DNA from: JBLHKW01 sp047618565
GTDB taxonomy: Bacteria; Planctomycetota; UBA1135; GCA-002686595
NCBI GenBank assembly: GCA_047618565.1
Contig: JBLHKW010000162.1
Coordinates: forward strand, 1 to 11,350
Direction of reading: 5' to 3'
Length of the DNA stretch: 11,350 nt
Each line of letters begins with the position of its first letter. Within the stretch, counting starts at the first letter, position 1. This document shows positions 1-7,561 of the stretch, in pieces. Under the pieces are notes generated by a model. It had not been told where the DNA came from. It saw only the letters and a program-made list of their open reading frames with translations, and did no database searches. The position numbers were made by a program, and so were the translations under genes.

Positions 1-458
1 GTGAGCTTGTGGTTGCTTCCGATCACGCGATGGCAGGGCACGATGATGCCCACCGGGTTCTGGCCGTTGGCGGTACCCACGGCCCGTTGCGCGCCGGGGT
101 GGCCGATCTGTTCGGCGAGCGCTCCGTAGGACGTGGTGCTGCCGGTAGGAATCGCACGCAGCGCGTCCCACACCTGGCGTTGAAACGGAGTGCCGAGCAT
201 CACCAGGGATAGCCCCTGCAGTGCGCTCAGGTTTCCCTTGAAGTAACGCTTCAGTGCCGTCGCGTAAGGGTTCCGGGCTGCCGCGCCACCTGCTCGGGTT
301 GTGAGTTCGTGCTTGCGCAGATAACGCTGGAATCCACCACGGCGCAGCTCGAGATCGGCGAAGGTCACGGCGTGCAGACCGCGTTCGTTCCAGGCCAGGA
401 GCAACGATCCCACGGGGCTCGAGAGTGTCTGGGTTGTCAAAATGGAGTGGGATGTCAT
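1..458 (-). CDS. ogt: Methylated-DNA--[protein]-cysteine S-methyltransferase (Ogt/MGMT), C-terminus cut by window edge
   Basis: This suicide DNA-repair protein moves the alkyl group from O6-alkylguanine (and O4-alkylthymine) to its own active-site cysteine. Translated from the ATG at 458, 152 residues are visible. Residues 1-75 form the weakly conserved N-terminal RNase H-like domain. Residues 89-152 are the DNA-binding domain: 'GTPFQRQVWDALRAIP' (89-104), 'TTSYGALAEQIG' (108-119), 'RAVGTANGQNP' (125-135) and the catalytic 'IIVPCHRVIG' with nucleophile Cys142. The frame is still open at base 1, so only the last ~20 residues (the expected GYxGG stretch) are missing. A good Shine-Dalgarno (AAAGGAAA, 7 bases before ATG) supports the start. 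Its start is 31 bases downstream of the Ada-AlkA remnant's stop, so the two are probably one operon. This order matches the alkA-ogt operon of Mycobacterium tuberculosis. All key residues visible are intact, so this gene appears functional, unlike its partner. Confidence 0.93.
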   Translation of the reverse strand, partial: MTSHSILTTQTLSSPVGSLLLAWNERGLHAVTFADLELRRGGFQRYLRKHELTTRAGGAAARNPYATALKRYFKGNLSALQGLSLVMLGTPFQRQVWDALRAIPTGSTTSYGALAEQIGHPGAQRAVGTANGQNPVGIIVPCHRVIGSNHKL

Positions 459-463
459 GGGAG

Positions 464-471
464 TTTCCTTT
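464..471 (-). promoter_or_regulatory. Ribosome binding site of ogt
   Basis: AAAGGAAA on the minus strand has its AGGA core 7 bases before the ATG at 458. It fixes the ogt start. Several other genes here have no comparable motif. Confidence 0.6.
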
Positions 472-489
472 GGGTTGCCACAGCCACAT

Positions 490-777
490 TCAGTTCGAGA
501 GCGAGTTCCATAGATGCAGTGCGGCGTAGCCTCGCCACGGGCGCCAGGCTTCCGCCTGGGCCTCCAGCTGCGAGGCCTTGCGGGCCCCCAATGTCTTCAG
601 CAAGCCGAGGTCCGCCGCCGTCTTGACGAAACGACAGTTTGCGAACTTCGATGTGCGCGCGGGACACACGGGACGGCAGTAGATGCCGGTGGAAGTGACG
701 CAGACATAGAAGCGCCCGTCGAAGCGGCGATCCTGCGCCTTCAAGGCGCGATAACACTCTCGGTCGGACAGTTCCAC
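490..777 (-). pseudogene. Collapsed Ada-AlkA fusion gene: Ada zinc-domain start joined in frame to AlkA C-terminal tail
   Basis: With a GTG start at 777 (AAGGG just upstream, at the usual Ada domain boundary) this encodes 95 residues. The same frame runs back to an ATG at 876 (128 aa), but that extension resembles nothing I know. Residues 6-55 match the N-terminal zinc domain of Ada: 'DRECYRALKAQDRRFDGRF', then 'TSTGIYCRPVCPART' with Cys34 and Cys38 equivalent to E. coli Ada Cys38 (methyl acceptor) and Cys42. The domain stops before the second zinc pair (Ada Cys69/Cys72). From about residue 53 it reads as the end of AlkA: 'AADLGLLKTLG', then 'EAWRPWRGYAALHLW' (76-90). Asp56 aligns with the catalytic Asp238 of E. 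coli AlkA. The AraC-type helix-turn-helix and almost all of the glycosylase are absent. Full-length Ada-AlkA fusions are about 500 aa. I infer an in-frame internal deletion of roughly 1.2 kb. The zinc site is half gone and there is no glycosylase fold, so it is probably inactive. An assembly collapse is the main alternative. Confidence 0.75.
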
Positions 778-920
778 GCCACCCTTGTAGCGCAGATTCC
801 GTGACCCGTCTGGCCGTTTTCGGACATGGCACTCAAATGGTAGTTTCACGAACCGTCCCCGACGCACGGGCCACACCCATGCCCGTTTCCGAGCGCGGCC
901 TCTGGCAAATCTGACGCTTC

Positions 921-959
921 AGGTCTCGCCTGGCGAGTCCTGCCGGGGCAATTCCCCGG
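921..959. promoter_or_regulatory. Two adjacent inverted repeats in the divergent region before the ada-alkA remnant and the scramblase gene
   Basis: The intergenic region 778-1048 holds an imperfect 21-bp palindrome at 921-941 (arms CTCGCC/GGCGAG around one base, one T-T mismatch, then AGG/CCT). Next to it is a perfect 6-bp stem, CCGGGG-caatt-CCCCGG, at 943-959. Neither has a following T-run. The position suggests an operator or a leader hairpin, but no known binding motif was recognised. The rest of 778-1048 shows no clear promoter. Confidence 0.35.
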
Positions 960-1048
960 TGCCATGTGAATAGGGCCGGGTGCCTGGCGTAGCGGGCCCT
1001 GCGTGTCGGCGTCGCCGGCCAGGACCATCCCCCATCGACGTAGCGCCC

Positions 1049-1669
1049 ATGCCCAACGACCAGAAGAGAATCCTCATCCGCCAGACGAATGAGTGGGGCG
1101 AGATCCTGCTCGGATTCGAGTCGCGCAACCGTTACGAGCTGTTCGATGAAGACGGTCGCTCGATCGGGCGGGCGGCGGAGCAGGGGCAGGGGTTCGGACG
1201 CATGATCGTCCGGACGTTTCTGGGGCGCTGCCGCCAGAGCACGATCCACCTCTTCGATGCCAAGGGCGAGCAGGTCGGGCGCGGAGAGAAACCGTTCAGG
1301 TTCTACTTCCACCGCATGGATGTGTACGAGCACGGCGTGAGAGTCGGCGCGATTCAGCGCAAGTTCTCGATCCTGCACCGCAAGTTCGTCGTCGAAGATG
1401 CGCAGGGGCGGGAACTGCTCGAGATCCACAGCCCGTTTTTTCGGATCTGGACGTTCAAGGTCCTGTTCCAGGGGCGCGAGGTCGGGCGGGTAAGCAAGCG
1501 CTGGGGCGGCTTGCTGCGCGAGATGTTCACTGATGCCGACACGTTCGGTATCGAGTACTCGGATGGTCCCGAGATGGAAGCTCTGCGCACGACGCTGATC
1601 TGCGCGACGTTCCTGATCGACTTCACCTGTTTCGAGAATAATAACCGGGGTGGCAGCTCGTCGAACTGA
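1049..1669 (+). CDS. Phospholipid scramblase family protein (Tubby-like C-terminal superfamily)
   Basis: The protein has 206 aa from the ATG at 1049. The frame opens earlier at 980, but the extra residues are arginine/proline-rich and not family-like. The whole length fits the scramblase family (PF03803): alternating beta strands such as 'RNRYELFDEDGRSIGRA' (27-42), 'HLFDAKGEQVGR' (67-78), 'VGAIQRKFSILHRKFVVED' (99-117) and 'VGRVSKRWGGLLREMFTDADTFGIEY' (145-170). A short hydrophobic end follows, 'LICATFLIDFTCFE' (183-196). From memory of human PLSCR1, the block 'SKHWTGILREAFTDADNFGIQF ... ACFLIDFMFFE' is closely matched, including the Asp-Ala-Asp-x-Phe-Gly start of the proposed Ca2+ loop (162-167). 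In eukaryotes the family is linked to lipid scrambling and nucleic-acid or membrane binding. The bacterial role is unknown. No signal peptide and no cysteine-rich palmitoylation patch are seen. There is no clear ribosome binding site. It is a single gene, divergent from the repair pair. Confidence 0.85.
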   Translation: MPNDQKRILIRQTNEWGEILLGFESRNRYELFDEDGRSIGRAAEQGQGFGRMIVRTFLGRCRQSTIHLFDAKGEQVGRGEKPFRFYFHRMDVYEHGVRVGAIQRKFSILHRKFVVEDAQGRELLEIHSPFFRIWTFKVLFQGREVGRVSKRWGGLLREMFTDADTFGIEYSDGPEMEALRTTLICATFLIDFTCFENNNRGGSSSN

Positions 1670-1697
1670 TCGATCTACGCGGTTGGCGGCATGCTAC

Positions 1698-1724
1698 GGC
1701 TCGCCCGGCCCGGAGCTCCGAGCC
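1698..1724 (+). terminator. Weak hairpin downstream of the scramblase gene
   Basis: GGCTCG (1698-1703) can pair with CGAGCC (1719-1724) around a GC-rich 15-base loop, 28 bases after the stop codon. No T-run follows, so it is at best a poor intrinsic terminator. Confidence 0.2.
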
Positions 1725-1821
1725 AGGCGGGCCTTACGTTGGGCCGCGGGAGTACCGACCGGCACCTGCGGCACGTGAGGGAGCGAGGCGGGGTTGGCAC
1801 TGGCCCCGACCGCGCCTGGAT

Positions 1822-1843
1822 CCCCAATAAATAGGGGTTGTGT
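1822..1843 (+). promoter_or_regulatory. AT-rich island with CCCC/GGGG arms upstream of the propeller gene
   Basis: CCCC-aataaata-GGGG (1822-1837) followed by TTGTGT is the only AT-rich spot in the intergenic region 1670-1924. It lies about 85-100 bases before the ATG at 1925. It could be part of a promoter or a small stem-loop. No convincing -35/-10 pair can be assigned. Confidence 0.2.
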
Positions 1844-1924
1844 TAGCCTGTGACCTCGCCCGAGGCCCTCGATGATGGTTTCGCGCGGGCTCCCTGTGTT
1901 CCTCGTTGCTTCTAAGGTGTTCCG

Positions 1925-3529
1925 ATGAATAGAGCACGTTTCTGCCTCGCCTTGCCCGTCATCCTCGGTGTCATGGCGCTGCCCGCGGTCGCGCAGTTTC
2001 AGGTCCAGAAGGTCTTCGCGAGCGACACGCTGCCGCAGGCTGCCTTCGCCAACCGGGTCGCGATCGCAGGAAACTGGGCAGTCGTCGCCGACGCGGAGCG
2101 TTTCGGGGGCGCAGGCGGCGTGTACATCTTCGAGCGAACCTCTTCTGGTTGGGTCGAACGCCAGATCCTCGACAACCCGGATCCGAATCTTCAGGACTAC
2201 TTCGGCTCCTACATGGCTCTCGAAGGCAATACGCTCGTCGTGAGCTGCCCGCGCGATGACGTCGCGTGTCCGAGCGACCCGATGTGCGACTCGGGTTCCG
2301 CATACATCTACCAGCAATCCGGTGGCGTGTGGACGCTGGCGACGCGCCTGGTACCGACTGACAACGGACCCGGAGACTTCTTCGGGTACCCGGTCTGCAT
2401 TTCCAGCGGCACGCTGATGGTTGGCGCGCAGCACGACGACGACACCGTGGTGGGGTCTGGATCGGTCTACATCTACGAGCGCACACCATCCGGCTGGTTT
2501 CTGCTCCAGAAGCTCCACGCGAGCGATCCGGGCATCGGAGCCCGTTTTGGGCAGACGCTGGTCCTGAACCGGAATCAGGCGCTCATCAGTGCGCCCCACA
2601 ACAGCACGATCGCCTCGGTTGCGGGCGCGGTCTACGTCTTCGAACGCGGTGCATCCGGCTGGTCACAGACGGACGTGCTGAGAGTCTCCGGCACATTCCG
2701 GTTTGGAGACAGCGGTCTGGGGATCGATGGCGACACGATCCTCATCAGTGGACTCTCTGCAGGGCCGGTGCGGATCGGCTGGGTTCGCCACTTCGAAAGA
2801 GATCTTACCGGATGGAGCGAACAGGTCCGGATCGAGCCGCGTGCGCCGCGCTCTCCGGATGACTTCGGCTCCCCAATCCTGTTGCGCGGGGATCGTGCCA
2901 TCATCGGCGCGGAACGCGACGACGCGGCGGGTTCTAGCGCGGGGGCCTTCTACGTCTTCGATCGAGGGGCATCCGACGAGTGGTCCGAGGTTGCCAAGGT
3001 CTTGCCCCCGTCCCTCGGCGCGGGCGACCTGTTCGGCATCTCGATGGCAGAATCCCAGGGGGTCGTCCTGGCCGGTGCCTGGAAGGACGATGAACATGCC
3101 CTCGACGCAGGTGCGGCCTACATTATCGACATTGACGGGCTTCGGAAGTACTGCCCTGGACCTCCAAACCAGTCCGGTATGCCGGCCGAGCTCTCGGTGC
3201 GCGGCACGGCGGGTGTGCAGGTCAACGATCTGACCCTGGTAGCCGGACCTGTTGCGCCGACCACGGGGATGGTCTTCTACGGTACTCATGCCGTGCAGGT
3301 TCCGTTCGGGACGCTCCTGCGCTGTGTCGGCGGCCGGCTCTACCGCTCCGCGGTCACGGCGTCCGGGCAGGGCACCATCGTCTCCCGTCTCGACTTCACG
3401 TCGCCGGTTCGTCCTTCAGGGACCATTCTCCCCGGCTCGACCTGGTACTTCCAGGCTTGGTATCGCGACTCGCTGAACGGGACCGAGCATGGGTTTTCGG
3501 ACGCCCTCGCGATCACGTTCGGGCCGTGA
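1925..3529 (+). CDS. Secreted FG-GAP-type seven-bladed beta-propeller protein with a planctomycete-type C-terminal domain
   Basis: The protein has 534 aa. The ATG at 1925 follows AAGG with a 7-base gap. Residues 1-23 are a typical signal peptide ending AVA before Gln24. Seven repeats of ~50-60 residues follow, each with a Phe-Gly or similar opening, a 'GNTLVVSCPRDD' / 'RAIIGAERDD'-type acidic strand and a '(V/A)YIYER..SGW' strand. They start near residues 25, 91, 150, 206, 258, 312 and 368. This is the pattern of integrin-alpha-like FG-GAP propellers, and seven copies would close one propeller. The DD-containing loops may bind Ca2+, though they are shorter than the classic DxDxDG. Residues 409-534 form a separate module: 'YCPGPPNQSG', 'GMVFYGT', one further Cys (467) and a final 'GFSDALAITF'. 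I recall it at the ends of many secreted planctomycete proteins. It may be a sorting or surface-anchoring domain, but its function is unknown. There are no catalytic motifs. A role in surface adhesion or matrix is inference. Confidence 0.88.
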   Translation: MNRARFCLALPVILGVMALPAVAQFQVQKVFASDTLPQAAFANRVAIAGNWAVVADAERFGGAGGVYIFERTSSGWVERQILDNPDPNLQDYFGSYMALEGNTLVVSCPRDDVACPSDPMCDSGSAYIYQQSGGVWTLATRLVPTDNGPGDFFGYPVCISSGTLMVGAQHDDDTVVGSGSVYIYERTPSGWFLLQKLHASDPGIGARFGQTLVLNRNQALISAPHNSTIASVAGAVYVFERGASGWSQTDVLRVSGTFRFGDSGLGIDGDTILISGLSAGPVRIGWVRHFERDLTGWSEQVRIEPRAPRSPDDFGSPILLRGDRAIIGAERDDAAGSSAGAFYVFDRGASDEWSEVAKVLPPSLGAGDLFGISMAESQGVVLAGAWKDDEHALDAGAAYIIDIDGLRKYCPGPPNQSGMPAELSVRGTAGVQVNDLTLVAGPVAPTTGMVFYGTHAVQVPFGTLLRCVGGRLYRSAVTASGQGTIVSRLDFTSPVRPSGTILPGSTWYFQAWYRDSLNGTEHGFSDALAITFGP

Positions 3530-3584
3530 TCGGTGTGTCGTCACGCTGAAATCGGCATGAACTCCCAGGCCCCTGCAGGCGGGC
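3530..3584. other. Convergent gap between the propeller gene and mscS
   Basis: Only 55 bases separate the two stop codons. No strong hairpin with a T-run is visible on either strand. The only pairing seen is a 4-bp GCCC/GGGC stem around CTGCAGGC, which is too weak to call a terminator. Confidence 0.5.
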
Positions 3585-6500
3585 TCAGCGAGCAGGTTGC
3601 GGTCCGCCGTTGCCCTGGGCTTCGCCCCCGTCCTCGTAGACGTGGTGGACGATGCGCTGGGGGTACGGAGCCTCGATGCCGAGCTCGTCGAAGCGGCGCT
3701 TGACCCGGCGGCGTGCTTCTCGTGCGACCTCCCATTGCTTGCCGGGCCGGGTCTTGATCATGATGCGCATGTCGACCGCGCGATCCGTGAGGCTGTGGAT
3801 CCCGGCGACGACAGGGGGTTCGAGGATCGGGCGGCTCCAGGTCTCGTCCGCGGCCATCTCGAGCAGGATCTCCTCGAGGATCTCCGTCACCCGGTCCGGA
3901 TCCTCCTTGTAGGTGACGCTGATCTCCATCACGACCCGCGACCAGCCCTGGGTCTTGTTCGAGACCTGGGCGATCGATCCGTTCGGAACGTAGTGCACGA
4001 CGCCCTCGAGGTCGCGCAGGACCGTGACGCGCAGGGATATACGTTCGACCGTTCCGGTGATCGCGCCCAGCTTGACGATGTCGCCCACCGTGAACTGGTT
4101 CTCGAGCAGGATGAAGAAGCCGTAGAACAGGTCCTTGATCAGGGCTTGGGCGCCGAACGCCACCGCCAGACCCAGGACCGAGGCCGAGGCCACGATCGGT
4201 GTGATGTCCAGGCCCAGGCGAGCGAACACGTAGATCGTTGCGATGGTCCAGACCATCACCGAGATCGTGGCGGCCGACGTTTCGGAGAGGGTCTTCAGGC
4301 GACGCTGGCGGTCGGACTCGTCGTCGTCGATCCCTCGTCCGATCACGCGCGTCTCGAAGCGCCGCGCCGTGCGTCGCAGGATGCGGACGAGCAGGTAGGC
4401 CAGGAACGGAATCAAGAGGGTTATGGCCACGCCTCGCACGCCGTTCGTGCGCACGCGCCTGTGGTATTCGGTGCGCAGACTCGCGATGCGGCCCTCGAGG
4501 TCCAGGGCAATGGCCTGGCGCGCTTCGAGCATCGACTTCAGGCTCGAGCTCCGCGTCCGAAACCACTCGATCTCCTGCTCGATGCCCACCTTCGAGAAAT
4601 AACGCTCGATCATCATGGCTAACGAGCGCTGGGAGACCAGCCGCACGCGCGCGGTGAAGAGCAGGTCCGCCGCAACGGCCAGGTCGTTGCTGGCGGCCAG
4701 CCGATAGCGGATATCGCCGTCATGGGTCTTGTGGAAAGCCTCTTCAAGGCGCGCGCGGCGATCCGGGAACGCGGAGATCGCGGCGGAGTAGCGCGCAGAG
4801 TGGTAGTCGTTCAGGCGCATCCCGACGAGAGCGTCGATTTTGGTTCGCAGGGGCTCCAGTCCGTCTCGCTCGACCTCGCAGGCGTCCGCGATCTCGAGGT
4901 AGGCCACGCGCGCGGACTGAAAGTCCGCGATCATCCGATTGGTGTTCGCCAGCTCGAGCCGGTATGCGTGCACAGTAGCCTCGAATCGCTCGCGTTCGGA
5001 CTCGCTGGTGAAGCGATCGAGCAGGTCCTCGACGGGATCGAACTCCGATGCTGCGCGCGAGGCCTCGTACTCGAGATTCATGCGCTCGATCTCGTCCACT
5101 TCCTCGAATGGCGTCAGGGCCAGGGTCAGGTGCGCCACCGGACGCCCGATCAGGCGCGCGCGCGCATCTGCTCCCTCGTACCGGACGCGCATGACCGGCA
5201 AGAGATCGGTGATGCGTTCGAGCCGCTGGATCTCGTACGCGACCCGATCGGCGAACCGACCGCTGTCGCGCTCCATTGTGCGGGAAGCCTCACCGGCCTC
5301 CTGAATGGCGATGCGCGTGACCCAGCTCTCCAGTTCGGGCGGCCGCTGGTCGTTCTGCAGGCGACCCTCGTCAAGTCTTCTCAGGATCTCGCGTGCCGCG
5401 GCGTAGCGACGCTCTTCTTCTCGCACGCGCGTGGCCAGTTGCTCGGACAGGTCGTCGTCTACCCGGAGCAGTTCATCGCGATTGGCGCGCATGTCCTTCA
5501 GCAGGGACTCGAGCGTCAGGAAGTAGTCGAGGAATACCTGAGCAGTGCGTCGCCTGCGGTCGATGAAGGACTGCTCGGTTCGCGCGAGCTCGGCGAGCTC
5601 CATCTCGCCGGCATCTGCGATCTCCCCGGCGATGCTGACTGCGGGCACGGCCGCCTCGTCGGCCACCAGAAGCTCGCTCAGATCCGGAGGCAGCTCCCCC
5701 GCGACCAGGCTCTCGAGTCTGGCGCGGATCTCGATCAGTTCGTCGGAGCGGCTCAGTAGCGCGGCCCGTGCGTAGGGATCCTCGACCACCTGGATTCCGC
5801 GTGCGGTGTCCAGGCAGGCTTCTCTCGCCGCCGCGGCACGTGTCTCGAGCTTGGCTATGCTCGCCTGTACCTCGCGCACCGCGACCGCGATCTCGCCCTC
5901 CGGGCCCAGCATGGCGATGAGCGATTCGTCCGGCTCACTGGACATCCGGGCGACGAACTCGAGGTAGGAGAGTTCGGTCTCCAGGCTGGATTGAGCACGG
6001 ACGAGGTCCTGGCGCTGCTTGGCCAGTAGTGCGCGCGTGCTCTCAAGCTCGTTCGACTGTTGGGCGTCCTGGCGTAGCTGAAATACGTCGTCCAGCCGAT
6101 CGATCTCGGCCGCTTGAAGCGCGCGCCAGGCGTCCCACACGATGCGTATCGTGACGTCGGCGGAACGATCCCAGGTCACCGTTTCGCCGGCCTGCGACCG
6201 TTCGTCGGCCACGCGCAACGCGGCGAAGGCGCGACCCGTCTGGCGGCTCAAGAGAGTCTGCCTTCCCGACAGCTCATCGATTGCGTCCGCCAGCTCCAGG
6301 CGGGAAGCGCTGAGGCGTTCGACGATCGCGAGGTCCTGCTCGTAGTACGCGACCATCTGGGTTGTGTACTCGACCTGCCTTCTGGCTTCGCGCACCTCGG
6401 GCAAGCCCTCGCCGCCGGACAGGTCCTCCAGACGCGGGGCGTCCAGCTGCGCACGCTCATCGAGCACTCCGTCGAGTGCGGCACGCAGCCTATCCACGGG

Positions 6501-7340
6501 CAGCGTGCCCTGATCGACGCTGGCTCGGCGCGCGAGCCACTCGGTGGCGATGTCATCGAGCTCGTCAGGCAACGCCTCGCTACGTACCTCCCGCAGTCGA
6601 TCGGCGCGGTCCTCGCTCGCCGCCCTGGCCTCCTCGATCACGCCCATCGAAATGCGCATGCCCCGCACGAGTCGCTGTACCTCGACGTCTTCCGGTTCGA
6701 TGGCCGCAAAGTCTGTCCGGTCGGCGGCCAGATGCTCGATCGCGCTGTCCAGCTCCGCGAACAGTTCCTCGCGCCTCGAGGCGAGTTCGGTCGTGGCCAC
6801 GATCCACTCGGATACAGAGCGTTCACCATCGGACACATCGAAGGCGTCCACCTCGACCTCGCGCCGATCGATCCTTCGCTGCGCCTCGATCAAGAGCGGT
6901 CTGAGGGCAACGGCCCGGTCCAGGATCGTCTCGAAGTCGGGACGCATGCTCCTTCCCAGCGCTTCCAGCGTCTCCAGCGACGAAGCGGCTCGATCATGGA
7001 TCAGCCTGCGGCGCTCGTGGGCCTTGATGTACGCGTCCGCAATCTCGATCACAGCCTGTATATCCTCGGCCGCGGGCTCCTCAACCTCGGAGAGGAACGG
7101 CGGGACCTGTGGCAGTGGCGTCTGGAACTCCACGAGTGCTCGGCGCATGTCCTGTTCGCTCTGCGTGAACGCCTCGCGATCGGCGTTGGCGGTAGCCTGC
7201 AGGTCCGCCAGCTCCGCCAGGGCGTCGCGTGTCCGTTCCACGAGCACGTCGGAACGCAGCGCCGACGGCCGGTCGGCCTGCGCCAAAGCAGTCGGAGTCG
7301 CTACGAGCCACAGGGCCAGTGCCAGCATCAGGTTTCGCAT
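3585..7340 (-). CDS. Large MscS-family mechanosensitive ion channel with a long periplasmic coiled-coil domain
   Basis: The protein has 1251 aa. I chose the ATG at 7340 because it begins a clear signal peptide (residues 1-20, a leucine-rich core ending ALA before Gln21). The frame extends 35 codons further upstream but would bury it. Residues 21 to ~960 are rich in Glu, Arg, Ala and Leu with heptad-like stretches, such as 'LAKQRQDLVRAQSSLETEL', so a long helical periplasmic region is predicted. Membrane segments follow near 971-988, 1021-1042 and 1046-1081. The last is the MscS pore helix, with 'ASASVLGLAVAFGAQALIKD', then 'LLENQFTVGDIVKLGAITGTVE' of the beta domain. The cytoplasmic alpha/beta domain runs to ~1235. 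The N-out, C-in topology from one signal peptide plus three segments is consistent. In size it resembles MscK-type channels but carries a longer extracytoplasmic part. Known MscS channels release solutes during hypo-osmotic shock. The large domain may sense the wall or other partners, but that is inference. No Shine-Dalgarno is obvious. Confidence 0.93.
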   Translation of the reverse strand: MRNLMLALALWLVATPTALAQADRPSALRSDVLVERTRDALAELADLQATANADREAFTQSEQDMRRALVEFQTPLPQVPPFLSEVEEPAAEDIQAVIEIADAYIKAHERRRLIHDRAASSLETLEALGRSMRPDFETILDRAVALRPLLIEAQRRIDRREVEVDAFDVSDGERSVSEWIVATTELASRREELFAELDSAIEHLAADRTDFAAIEPEDVEVQRLVRGMRISMGVIEEARAASEDRADRLREVRSEALPDELDDIATEWLARRASVDQGTLPVDRLRAALDGVLDERAQLDAPRLEDLSGGEGLPEVREARRQVEYTTQMVAYYEQDLAIVERLSASRLELADAIDELSGRQTLLSRQTGRAFAALRVADERSQAGETVTWDRSADVTIRIVWDAWRALQAAEIDRLDDVFQLRQDAQQSNELESTRALLAKQRQDLVRAQSSLETELSYLEFVARMSSEPDESLIAMLGPEGEIAVAVREVQASIAKLETRAAAAREACLDTARGIQVVEDPYARAALLSRSDELIEIRARLESLVAGELPPDLSELLVADEAAVPAVSIAGEIADAGEMELAELARTEQSFIDRRRRTAQVFLDYFLTLESLLKDMRANRDELLRVDDDLSEQLATRVREEERRYAAAREILRRLDEGRLQNDQRPPELESWVTRIAIQEAGEASRTMERDSGRFADRVAYEIQRLERITDLLPVMRVRYEGADARARLIGRPVAHLTLALTPFEEVDEIERMNLEYEASRAASEFDPVEDLLDRFTSESERERFEATVHAYRLELANTNRMIADFQSARVAYLEIADACEVERDGLEPLRTKIDALVGMRLNDYHSARYSAAISAFPDRRARLEEAFHKTHDGDIRYRLAASNDLAVAADLLFTARVRLVSQRSLAMMIERYFSKVGIEQEIEWFRTRSSSLKSMLEARQAIALDLEGRIASLRTEYHRRVRTNGVRGVAITLLIPFLAYLLVRILRRTARRFETRVIGRGIDDDESDRQRRLKTLSETSAATISVMVWTIATIYVFARLGLDITPIVASASVLGLAVAFGAQALIKDLFYGFFILLENQFTVGDIVKLGAITGTVERISLRVTVLRDLEGVVHYVPNGSIAQVSNKTQGWSRVVMEISVTYKEDPDRVTEILEEILLEMAADETWSRPILEPPVVAGIHSLTDRAVDMRIMIKTRPGKQWEVAREARRRVKRRFDELGIEAPYPQRIVHHVYEDGGEAQGNGGPQPAR

Positions 7341-7523
7341 GGGAAGACAATACGGCACAGCGGAGGTGCCGAGCCAGAGCGACGTCCGATGGGTAATTCC
7401 CCCCGATGGACCCGTCATGTCCGCCGCGCCCAGGGCGTCGAACACCCAGGGGATATTCTTCTGCTACCGCGGCCAGGTTGCGATTCAGCCTTCAGCCTTA
7501 CTAGCGGCATGGGTCTGCGGTTA

Positions 7524-7538
7524 CCCGCTCGCAGCGGG
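7524..7538 (-). terminator. Hairpin after the flavin reductase gene
   Basis: A perfect 6-bp stem CCCGCT/AGCGGG with a 3-base loop lies 23 bases beyond the flavin reductase stop. No T-run follows, so it may be a Rho-independent-like hairpin, a Rho-associated structure, or a site within the leader/promoter region of mscS. The remaining 7341-7561 region should hold the mscS promoter. It contains a small 7-base tandem repeat (ttcagcc twice, 7484-7497) and no promoter I can name. Confidence 0.3.
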
Positions 7539-7561
7539 GCGGAAGGCAGGCCGTCCCGCGG

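Noticed and set aside
455..832. Alternative minus-strand frame over the Ada-AlkA remnant that might suggest a frameshift
   Set aside because: All Ada and AlkA similarity is in the single frame ending at 490. No part of the match switches frame.
1788..1810. Possible sigma-54 -24/-12 promoter ('TGGCAC' near 1795)
   Set aside because: No TTGC element at the required spacing.
1694..2599. Long minus-strand open frame opposite the propeller gene
   Set aside because: It is rich in Arg, Pro and Val with no domain features, and the plus strand has an obvious signal peptide and propeller repeats. A shadow of GC-rich coding.
3560..3584. Possible bidirectional terminator between converging genes
   Set aside because: Only a 4-bp stem around CTGCAG can form and no T-run is present.
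3597..4622. Plus-strand and second minus-strand open frames over the MscS core
   Set aside because: They lack any recognisable domain, while the chosen minus frame contains the MscS pore helix and beta domain.
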